Assembly: GCA_030740295.1 (NCBI GenBank)
Contig: JASLXP010000220.1
Coordinates: forward strand, 1 to 21,976
Length of the DNA stretch: 21,976 bases
Reading direction: 5' to 3'
DNA from: Planctomycetota bacterium
Lineage (GTDB): Bacteria > Planctomycetota > PUPC01 > JACPCR01
The notes under the pieces: generated by a model
The model's input: only the letters and a program-made list of their open reading frames with translations
The model's database searches: none
Told to the model about the DNA's origin: nothing
Shown here: one piece after another, positions 15,431 through 21,976 of the stretch
Layout: each line of letters begins with the position of its first letter
Numbering within the stretch: position 1 is the stretch's first letter
Translations under genes and position numbers: made by a program

Positions 15431-17296
15431 ATGGAATCAGAAACAGCAAAGGCAGCAGTAGAAGCAGCACTCAGCCAGACAAACTTCAGCGCATACGACT
15501 GGGTCATCGTCGGCGCCTATCTTCTCATCTCCGTCTTTATCGGGCTGAAGGTGAAGAAGTACGCCACCAGCATGTCGACCTACGTGACAGCCGGCCGTTC
15601 TCTCGGCACATGCCTCGGCATCGCCACCATGACCGGCACGGAGCTCGGGCTCATTACGGTCATGTACAGCGCGCAGAAGGGCTTTACAGGCGGTTTTGCC
15701 GCGTTTCATATCGCGACTGTAGCCGGCATCGTCACCTTCGTCATCGGCTTCACCGGGTTTGTCGTTTACCGCCTGCGCGCGATGGAGGTGCTCACTATTC
15801 CCGAATTCTATGAAAAGCGCTTCGGGCGAAATACACGCATCGTTGGCGGAATCATGCTGGCCTTTGGCGGCATCCTCAATATGGGCCTGTTCCTCAAGGT
15901 CGGCTCGATGTTTATCGTCGGTATCACAGGGATGCCACAAGACGGGTCGGCGCTCCCTGCCGTCATGATCACTCTCCTTACCCTCGTCCTGATCTATACC
16001 GTCCTGGGCGGGATGCTCTCGGTCGTCTTGACCGATTACATTCAATTCGTTGTGCTGAGCTTCGGCCTGCTGATCACCTGTATCATTGCGATTTCAAAAC
16101 TTGGATGGAGCAACATTTTCGAAACCGTTGAAAAGGTCATGGGGCAGCCCGGATTCGACCCGACCGTCGAGGGCGCGGGCTTCGGCGTGGAATACATGGT
16201 CTGGATGGCTCTGATTGGCATGGTGAGTTGTGCCATCTGGCCCACAGCCGTTGCTCGAGCTCTCGCGGCCGACAGCCCCGAAACGGTGAAGAAGCAATAC
16301 ATGTGGTCGTCGCTCTCGTTCCTGATCCGGTTTCTCATTCCCTATTTCTGGGGCATCTGCGCGCTCGTTTATTTCAAAACGCAGGCCCCCGACCTGGACG
16401 AGCTTTTCCTCGGTGACGGCGAAAACATGAACAATCTTTACGCCATGCCGGTCTTCCTTGGCCGCATCCTGCCTGTGGGTCTGATCGGAATTATTTCTGC
16501 AGCGATGATTGCCGCATTCATGTCCACGCATGATAGCTACCTCCTCTGCTGGAGCTCGGTCATCACCCAGGACATCGTGGCCCCACTGATGGGCGACAAG
16601 ATAACGGCGAAGGGGCGCATCACGATGACTCGCATGATTATTGTCGTCATCGGCCTCTACATTCTCTATTGGGGCCTGGTCTACGAGGGCAGTGAAGACA
16701 TCTGGGATTACATGGCCGTCACCGGTGCAATTTATTTCACAGGAGCAGTCGCACTTCTCGTGGGTGGCCTCTATTGGAAAGGCGCGAGCTCGACCGGCGC
16801 CATGCTGGCCCTGATTGCAGGCTGTTCGGCAGTGCTGGGGTTGACGCCTGTTCAGAGGAGCTTACGCGACATTCTCCCAGGCAGCGTGGGCTCGATGCCC
16901 GTGACCGAAATCGGAAAAGCACACATCACAGTAAAGGACGCCAACTTTACGCCCGACAGTCTGGTCGGAGGCAAGCTTCACATCATCAGCAACGGAGAAT
17001 GGCAGGAAGTCAAAGTCGTCAGCAACTCCAAAAGCAGGATTGGAGTGAAGCCTTGGGGGTCTAAATTCACGCCGAAGGAAGGGGACGAATTCTCCTATTA
17101 CATAGGGATCCCGGGCACGCGGGTTGGGCTTCTAACCGTTGCATTCACGATAATCGTTTTTTTCGCCGGCTCACTGGCCGTGCCGGACCGCTCTCCACCA
17201 TCCGAAAGTGGTGGTGACACTTCGCGGCAAGAACCAACCGGCGAGGATTCCGCTGCAGAGACTGCAAACACCGATGAGGAAGGAGGTGACGCATGA
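15431..17296 (+). CDS. Sodium:solute symporter (SSS family)
   Basis: A 621-residue polytopic inner-membrane protein with about 13 hydrophobic helices. The N-terminal part reads YDWVIVGAYLLISVFIGLKV, then SMSTYVTAGRSLG and ATMTGTELGLITVMYSA, and ITIPEF-type sequence appears as VLTIPEFYEKRFG (about 118-130); these are familiar SSS features. Such proteins use the sodium gradient to import sugars, amino acids, organic acids or similar solutes; the substrate cannot be told. An unusual hydrophilic segment of about 90 residues, at about 470-560 (IGKAHITVKDANFTPDSL to YYIGIPGTRVG), separates the last two helices, and the tail is acidic (from about 584). AGGAGGTGA at its 3' end serves the overlapping small gene. 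The substrate might relate to the NagB-like enzyme downstream, but this is inference. Confidence 0.9.
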   Translation: MESETAKAAVEAALSQTNFSAYDWVIVGAYLLISVFIGLKVKKYATSMSTYVTAGRSLGTCLGIATMTGTELGLITVMYSAQKGFTGGFAAFHIATVAGIVTFVIGFTGFVVYRLRAMEVLTIPEFYEKRFGRNTRIVGGIMLAFGGILNMGLFLKVGSMFIVGITGMPQDGSALPAVMITLLTLVLIYTVLGGMLSVVLTDYIQFVVLSFGLLITCIIAISKLGWSNIFETVEKVMGQPGFDPTVEGAGFGVEYMVWMALIGMVSCAIWPTAVARALAADSPETVKKQYMWSSLSFLIRFLIPYFWGICALVYFKTQAPDLDELFLGDGENMNNLYAMPVFLGRILPVGLIGIISAAMIAAFMSTHDSYLLCWSSVITQDIVAPLMGDKITAKGRITMTRMIIVVIGLYILYWGLVYEGSEDIWDYMAVTGAIYFTGAVALLVGGLYWKGASSTGAMLALIAGCSAVLGLTPVQRSLRDILPGSVGSMPVTEIGKAHITVKDANFTPDSLVGGKLHIISNGEWQEVKVVSNSKSRIGVKPWGSKFTPKEGDEFSYYIGIPGTRVGLLTVAFTIIVFFAGSLAVPDRSPPSESGGDTSRQEPTGEDSAAETANTDEEGGDA

Positions 17297-17436
17297 GTTT
17301 CTGGATTTTCCTATGGAAAGCTGTCTTTATCGTTGGAGTCGTTCTCTTCGCAGGCATGGCCGTCTGGGTGACCATCGGCGGAGCAAAGGATATTAAGAAG
17401 ATGTTTGCCCAGATGGACAAGGAACGGGAGGAGTAA
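17293..17436 (+). CDS. Small membrane protein, probable symporter accessory subunit
   Basis: A 47-residue reading frame beginning MSFWIFLWKAVFIVGVVLFA. Its ATG overlaps the symporter stop in ATGA (17293-17296) and is preceded by a strong ribosome-binding site, AGGAGG at 17281-17286, seven bases upstream. One membrane helix (about 4-28) is followed by a short charged tail, GGAKDIKKMFAQMDKEREE. Small single-helix proteins coupled to a transporter gene are known for NSS transporters (the MetS subunit) and as symporter small accessory proteins; the layout here fits that pattern. It probably binds the symporter and aids assembly or function. It is too short for many gene finders and is likely missed in automated annotation. 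Confidence 0.85.
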   Translation: MSFWIFLWKAVFIVGVVLFAGMAVWVTIGGAKDIKKMFAQMDKEREE

Positions 17437-17439
17437 AAC

Positions 17440-17490
17440 GTAATGAGTAATGAGTAATGTAATGCGAAATACGTAATGAGTAATAAGTAA
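17440..17490 (+). repeat. GTAATGA heptamer repeats, left array
   Basis: Two perfect GTAATGA units at 17440-17453 and a partial third, a short interruption, then two more units (one with a substitution) from 17473. It begins four bases after the small-gene stop and differs in sequence from the GGTTRAT array near 13740. Confidence 0.85.
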
Positions 17491-17600
17491 GTCTCGTCTG
17501 TCAGTCCTCTGCGGGTTAAAGAACTGAGAGCAGATCACCCAAACCGGCCACCAAACTAAACCGAAAGTTCAAGCCCTCACTTACTCATTACTCATTACGT
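17471..17600. repeat. Inverted repeat made of GTAATGA heptamers
   Basis: A 23-base arm at 17471-17493 pairs with 17578-17600 in inverted orientation (21 of 23 positions), with 84 bases between. The right arm lies 24 bases upstream of the NagB-PIG-L start, so a transcript from the symporter operon could fold here. The 84-base loop shows no other feature. This could act as an attenuator, a processing site or simply a mobile-type repeat. Confidence 0.7.
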
Positions 17601-17624
17601 TTACGTATTAGGCTTCCACGCCCC

Positions 17625-19946
17625 ATGTCAAAAGTTGAACAGCTCGCCCTCGAAAAGTCTGGACGCCGGTTTCAGTATGCCCCGGTCGAGAAGCTCCCGA
17701 TAATCGAGGTCGAGAATTTTCCTGCCCTCGGCAAGCTTGCCGCGCTGCGATTTATCGAGTGGGTGCAGGCCAATCCTGGTGGTGTGATTTCACTGCCGAC
17801 CGGGAAGACGCCCGAACATTTCATCCATTGGGTCAAGCATTACCTGAATAGCTGGGACGAACCGCAATCCGCGGCTGAGCTTGAAGAGAATGGCGTGAGC
17901 GCCACTACAAAGCCGGACATGGCCAGCCTGCGTTTCGTGCAGATTGATGACTTCTATCCCATTAGACCGACGCAGCACAATTCCTTCTTCGATTACGTCA
18001 ACAAGTATTACATCGACAATTTTGGGTTGGAGCGGTCGAAGGCGCTGTTGATGGATTGCTGGGAACTCGGGGCCGCGGATGGCAGAAACGCAGGCGATGT
18101 TTTTCTGGACGGCTCTGTTGACCTCTCACTTCGTGAGCGGCAGGCGGAGAGCCACAAGGAAGAAGAGCAGCAGGAAGTTATCCAGAAGATTGACCAATTC
18201 TGTACCGAGTACGAGGAGAAGGTGCGTGAGATGGGCGGCATCGGATTCTTCCTCGGCGGCATCGGTCCGGATGGTCACATCGCATTTAACATCCGCGGCT
18301 CGGATCATTTTTCGACAACACGCCTGATGCCGACCAACTACGAGACACAGGCCGCGGCCGCTTCCGATCTTGGAGGCATCGAAATTTCACGAAGCCGGCT
18401 CATCATCACGATTGGCCTGGCAACGATCACTTACAATCCAGACGCTACGGCCATCATCATCGCCGCGGGCGATGCCAAGGCGAAGGTAGTCGCAAACGCC
18501 GTTCAGGAAAAGCCTTCGAACGAGTTTCCCGCTACCGCGCTCCACAAACTTCCCGGTGCACGTTTCTATCTGACACGCGGCGCGGCTGTCCGACTGACCG
18601 AACGGAACTTCGAAGATTTTGCCAACAGTGACACTCTCTCCAACGAACAGATAAACCGGGCGATCATCGAACTGAGCTTGTCATTGCAGAAGCCGGTCAT
18701 CGAGCTTCAACAAGACGAACTCGATGCAGATCGCTTTTCACGTGCCGTGCTCGACAAGACCGGAAAAGAGACATCGTCCATCCTCGAAGGAGTCGATCAG
18801 CATCTTCGCTCGAGCATCGAGCGCGGAACCGTATCCATCGAGAACGCGAGAATTCTTCACACTGCACCGCACCACGATGACATCATGCTTGCGTACCTGC
18901 CCTGGCTGATTCACCAGGTCCGTCCGGCCTCGAATACACATCACTCCCTTTACCTGACGAGCGGCTTTAACGCGGTGACAAATGACTTCGTTCTCGAACA
19001 GCTCACGAATCTCGAAAGACAATTTCCCACGGCCGCTTTTCAAACGATGTGGTCACAGGGCTACTTTGAGCCTGGCAATCGTTCCGCATACGACCGCGAT
19101 GTCTTTCAATTCCTCGACGGTATCGCGGCACGAAGCGACGACATCAGAAACGAAGGCGCGGCCCGGCGCTTTCTGCGGATCATCCTGACACTATTCAAGG
19201 ACGCTGCGAACAAACCCGAAAGCCAATTTCAGACGATTCGAGATTACTTCGAAGGCTGCTATCCGGGCCAGATAGACGAACCGGAATATCAGCGTCTCAA
19301 AGGGATGATTCGCGAATATGAGGCCGAGCTCATCTGGGGCTACTTCGGCATCCATCTGCCTGATGTGCGCCACCTGCGCCTTGGCTTTTACATGGGGGGC
19401 CTATTCGGTGAAGAGCCGGAAGTTGATCGGGACGTGGTCCCAATCTTCAATTTACTGGAGGAAACAGATCCAGATTTCGTATCCGTCGCATTCGATCCGG
19501 AGGGCAGCGGGCCGGACACCCACTACAAGGTGCTCCAGGCAATTTGCGAGGCGCTCAAGCTTCATGAAAAGAAATCCGGCCGCAGCGATATCAAAGTCTG
19601 GGGCTACCGCAACGTCTGGTATCGATACCATCCGTCGGAGATCGATATCTATGATCCGGTCTCACTGAATTCCATGGCCATCATGGACGATAGCTTCAAT
19701 AACTGTTTCGGCTCGCAGCGGGCGGCGTCATTCCCGAGCAGCGAATACGACGGCCCATTCTCCCACCTGGCCCAGCGGATCCAGGCCGAGCAGTTCCAAA
19801 TGGTCAAGACCTGCCTCGGCGCGAAGTTCTTTAATGAACATCCCATACCACGTCTCCGCGCCTGCCACGGCATGTGTTTCGTGAAGGAACTGGGCCTCCA
19901 GGAGTTTTATGACTTTTCGAGGGAACTGCAGGAGCAGATGGAGTAG
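17625..19946 (+). CDS. NagB-like sugar-phosphate isomerase/deaminase fused to a PIG-L-type deacetylase
   Basis: A 773-residue cytoplasmic fusion. The N-terminal half (about 25-335) is glucosamine-6-phosphate deaminase-like: ISLPTGKTPEHF (55-66), the catalytic Asp position D108 in VQIDDFYPI, and GGIGPDGHIAFNIRG with D216 and H218. The Glu that follows HIAFN in E. coli NagB (E148) is Ile here (I223), so ring-opening chemistry may differ. The C-terminal half (from about 408) is PIG-L/LmbE-like with HHDD at 416-419 in place of HPDDE and a candidate zinc His in PDTHYKV near 631. Such proteins deacetylate N-acetylglucosamine conjugates. Similar fusions are known in Bacteroidota and PVC genomes. It follows the symporter operon and precedes a HEAT protein. 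No strong ribosome-binding site is visible. Confidence 0.88.
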   Translation: MSKVEQLALEKSGRRFQYAPVEKLPIIEVENFPALGKLAALRFIEWVQANPGGVISLPTGKTPEHFIHWVKHYLNSWDEPQSAAELEENGVSATTKPDMASLRFVQIDDFYPIRPTQHNSFFDYVNKYYIDNFGLERSKALLMDCWELGAADGRNAGDVFLDGSVDLSLRERQAESHKEEEQQEVIQKIDQFCTEYEEKVREMGGIGFFLGGIGPDGHIAFNIRGSDHFSTTRLMPTNYETQAAAASDLGGIEISRSRLIITIGLATITYNPDATAIIIAAGDAKAKVVANAVQEKPSNEFPATALHKLPGARFYLTRGAAVRLTERNFEDFANSDTLSNEQINRAIIELSLSLQKPVIELQQDELDADRFSRAVLDKTGKETSSILEGVDQHLRSSIERGTVSIENARILHTAPHHDDIMLAYLPWLIHQVRPASNTHHSLYLTSGFNAVTNDFVLEQLTNLERQFPTAAFQTMWSQGYFEPGNRSAYDRDVFQFLDGIAARSDDIRNEGAARRFLRIILTLFKDAANKPESQFQTIRDYFEGCYPGQIDEPEYQRLKGMIREYEAELIWGYFGIHLPDVRHLRLGFYMGGLFGEEPEVDRDVVPIFNLLEETDPDFVSVAFDPEGSGPDTHYKVLQAICEALKLHEKKSGRSDIKVWGYRNVWYRYHPSEIDIYDPVSLNSMAIMDDSFNNCFGSQRAASFPSSEYDGPFSHLAQRIQAEQFQMVKTCLGAKFFNEHPIPRLRACHGMCFVKELGLQEFYDFSRELQEQME

Positions 19947-20047
19947 TGGCGGATAATCTGCCAGACATTTTCATCTGTACATTCGAATGGCTCGACAGGC
20001 CGATCAGTCTCATCCTCCGAGCGACACCTGAATTCCGGCACATCCAC

Positions 20048-21901
20048 ATGCGTAATCTCATTCTCATCGCTTGCCTGCTGATTCCAGGTGAGTTTTTGGA
20101 TGCCCATTCCCGGATGGCGCCTCCGACCCCGGAGGAACAGATCGCCCTCGATTCGATGAATGAGAAAACCGCCACTGGCGACCTCATCGATCACATTTCA
20201 TCGAACAGCTATCACGTGGGGCGTGCCGCGGCGAGGCTGCTGATTACGGCTGAGGATAAAGGCGCCGTTCCGGGCGTTGTCGAGATACTCGCCGCTCCGC
20301 TTACTGGTGATAACAAGTATGCGGCCTATAACGCGCTTCTGGCCCTCAGCGTTTTCCAAACGGATGCGGCGAACGAGGCATTCCAGGAGTACGCGCTAGC
20401 GGTCGTTGGGCACTTTTCAAATGAGCTCGTCTTGACCGAGAGGGAACGGGACGAGCAGAAGCGAATCCGAGAGGCATTCTGCCGAACTCTCACAAAAGGG
20501 CTGAAACCGGAGCAACAGGCCGAAGCCCTGGCCGGAAAGATCGACCGGACGCTGTGGGTGTTGGAGCCTCTGATCGAGCTGGGTGCGGCCGCCATCCCGG
20601 CTCTAACCAGGATTGTTGAGGATGAGATCAGCTCTCCCTCAACAAGGGTGCATGCGCTTCGCGGCCTCTCGAAACTGAAGAGCCCAACCGTCATCCCGCT
20701 GCTGAGAAGGGTGCTGAATGCAAAAGATGATGACCCGCTGTTTTCCAGCTCCAGCCAACTGTTGGGAGAGGCTGCAGCCGCGATGGTGACCGTGAAAGGG
20801 AAGGATGGTTTGAAGGAGGTGCAGCAAACGTTTCGAGAGCGCAAAGCATGGCTTGGGCGGCTCTACATGATGAGGTCGATGGGCGAGGTTGCAGAGCAGG
20901 ATGCGCAGATCTGGCTGCAGGAGATCTTCGCCAATGAGAGCTGGACAAAAGACACCGAGGCAACGCGCCGTCTCGAGAATCGTATCGAAGCCATCCGCAA
21001 TCATGCCCTCCTCAGCGCCAAGCGAATTCAGGCGACCATTTCGAAAGACAGGACCGCTACTCTTATCCAGTTGCTGGAGCACGAGCATGATTGGGTGCGA
21101 GCCTTCGCTGCGGAACAGCTCCTTGGCATCCAGGATAAACGGATCGTCGAGCCCGCCATCGCACACCTGAACGACAAAGACGCACGGGTCCGCCGATACC
21201 TGATCGAGGCTTTAGGGCTCCTTGGGGACATGCGAGCTGCGGCACCGCTTATGAAGATATTCACTCAGACGGAGATCGGAGATCAAGTGCCGGCAAAGCG
21301 TGCCCTCGAGGGGCTTGGTTACATCGTTGTTTATTCCAATAATCGGTTCCAAACGGTTGACCCGAACGATCCGCTGTTGGTAGCGCTGTTGTCGAATGAC
21401 AAGGCACAGCGTGAAGCATCGATTAAAGAACTGTTCGAGCGGGGCCGCCGGGGCGGCCTCCTTCTCAGCGCCATGCTGCAGGACAAAGACAGCCTGCGCC
21501 GGAACGCCGCGGCAGAAGTCCTGGAGATGGTCAAGGCCGCAGCGCAGGCCGGGAAGCCGGAGCTGGTGAAGCCGGCGATAGATGTCCTGACCGGCCTGGG
21601 CGACAGCGCGATCACCGATCTGATAGACATCCTTCGAAAAGTCCAGACGGAAGATCTGCGCGCCCATGTAACCGATGCCCTTGCTCTCTCCGGGCGCGGG
21701 TCGGTGATGCACATCACTGCCGCCATTAATCAGGAAGAAAACGTGAAGGCTTTGTGGATGCCGCACCTGTTTGATGCGCTGGCTAAGACTGGCCGCACAG
21801 GAAGATTCATTCTGCGCCAGCACGCAAAGGGAAAGGACGAGGCCTTCGCCGAGCATGCAAAGAAGGCGCTAGAGAAGGTAAAGGAAGAGGAAGAACCCTG
21901 A
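20048..21901 (+). CDS. Exported HEAT-repeat protein
   Basis: A 617-residue protein. The frame opens at GTG 19946, which overlaps the upstream TAG by one base, but the ATG at 20048 gives a clear signal peptide (MRNLILIACLLIPGEFLDAHS), so it is preferred; neither start has a good ribosome-binding site. The body is mostly helical HEAT/PBS-type repeats, for example IPALTRIVEDEISSPSTRVHALRGLSKL, HEHDWVRAFAAEQLLGIQD and ARVRRYLIEALGLLGDMRAAAPLMK (about 340-410), with more in the last third (SLRRNAAAEVLEMVK, DLRAHVTDALALSG). It likely sits in the periplasm as a binding scaffold. No catalytic motif is seen. It shares repeat type with the MFS-HEAT protein at the other end of the window. The tail ends KKALEKVKEEEEP. 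Confidence 0.8.
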   Translation: MRNLILIACLLIPGEFLDAHSRMAPPTPEEQIALDSMNEKTATGDLIDHISSNSYHVGRAAARLLITAEDKGAVPGVVEILAAPLTGDNKYAAYNALLALSVFQTDAANEAFQEYALAVVGHFSNELVLTERERDEQKRIREAFCRTLTKGLKPEQQAEALAGKIDRTLWVLEPLIELGAAAIPALTRIVEDEISSPSTRVHALRGLSKLKSPTVIPLLRRVLNAKDDDPLFSSSSQLLGEAAAAMVTVKGKDGLKEVQQTFRERKAWLGRLYMMRSMGEVAEQDAQIWLQEIFANESWTKDTEATRRLENRIEAIRNHALLSAKRIQATISKDRTATLIQLLEHEHDWVRAFAAEQLLGIQDKRIVEPAIAHLNDKDARVRRYLIEALGLLGDMRAAAPLMKIFTQTEIGDQVPAKRALEGLGYIVVYSNNRFQTVDPNDPLLVALLSNDKAQREASIKELFERGRRGGLLLSAMLQDKDSLRRNAAAEVLEMVKAAAQAGKPELVKPAIDVLTGLGDSAITDLIDILRKVQTEDLRAHVTDALALSGRGSVMHITAAINQEENVKALWMPHLFDALAKTGRTGRFILRQHAKGKDEAFAEHAKKALEKVKEEEEP

Positions 21902-21905
21902 CTGA

Positions 21906-21933
21906 ATGGGGCCGTGGCCCAGACCGCGGGCCC
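21906..21933. terminator. GC-rich inverted-repeat region between convergent gene ends (possible terminator)
   Basis: Short GC-rich complements (GGGCC with GGCCC, and TGGG with CCCA) can fold in this stretch just after the HEAT gene stop, followed by AATTATT. It lacks a T-run, so termination is only a suggestion. Confidence 0.3.
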
Positions 21934-21935
21934 AA

Positions 21936-21976
21936 TTATTCCTTCTCTTTGCCTGCGTCTTCGTCTGACTCGCCTT
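21936..21976 (-). CDS. Possible 3' end of a convergent gene (partial)
   Basis: Read on the minus strand from the right edge, one frame gives an acidic run GESDEDAGKEKE and then TAA at 21938-21936. Such a charged tail is typical of real C-termini, and the position opposite the HEAT gene with a palindrome between suits convergent genes. Only 12 codons are visible, so this is weak. Confidence 0.3.
   Translation of the reverse strand, partial: GESDEDAGKEKE

Noticed and set aside
15437..16045. 202-codon minus-strand frame inside the symporter gene
   Set aside because: It is rich in His, Asp and Gly, as expected for the complement of a membrane-protein gene, and has no supporting start.
21212..21856. 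214-codon minus-strand frame inside the HEAT gene
   Set aside because: It is the shadow of a HEAT-repeat reading frame and shows no domain.

Overview
The window is chromosomal DNA of moderately high GC from a Gram-negative-type bacterium. It is tightly packed with long genes on both strands. Several gene types point to the Planctomycetota/Verrucomicrobiota (PVC) side of the tree or a neighbouring candidate phylum: a large multi-domain c-type cytochrome of the PVC-typical architecture, a NagB-PIG-L fusion, an MFS-HEAT fusion, M60 and NPP-like proteins, and few strong Shine-Dalgarno sites. This placement is inference; there is no rRNA or universal marker gene in the window.

Layout. Positions 1-1934 (minus) hold a di-haem cytochrome c / DUF6797-like / LamG-like protein that runs off the left edge. 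Positions 2044-4425 (minus) encode an MFS transporter fused to HEAT repeats. Divergent from it is a DUF4126-type membrane protein (4553-5131), followed by two AT-richer small coiled-coil genes (5223-5700) and a secreted M60/enhancin-type metallopeptidase (5897-8077). Convergent to the peptidase is a minus-strand pair: a soluble Ser/Thr kinase (10430-9363) followed by moeA (9348-8107). After an intergenic region with a REP-like inverted pair comes a two-component system (10734-13723): a TPR-bearing sensor kinase and an OmpR-type regulator. Then come a heptamer tandem repeat, an NPP-fold phosphodiesterase-like protein (13914-15296), a sodium:solute symporter (15431-17296) with a translationally coupled 47-residue membrane partner (17293-17436), and a second heptamer repeat region forming an inverted repeat. 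A NagB-PIG-L fusion (17625-19946) and an exported HEAT-repeat protein (20048-21901) follow. A possible gene tail enters from the right edge on the minus strand.

How the genes may work together. The kinase/regulator pair is a self-contained signalling unit next to a divergent Ser/Thr kinase. The symporter, its small partner and the NagB-PIG-L protein could form an uptake and amino-sugar deacetylation/deamination module, and the M60 peptidase (a family often directed at glycoproteins) might act upstream of it; this link is inference. No phage, CRISPR array, transposase, tRNA or rRNA was found. The most unusual items are the small symporter subunit, the NPP-like protein that has lost most metal ligands, the NagB-like domain lacking its usual glutamate, the MFS-HEAT fusion and the three kinds of short repeats in intergenic DNA.
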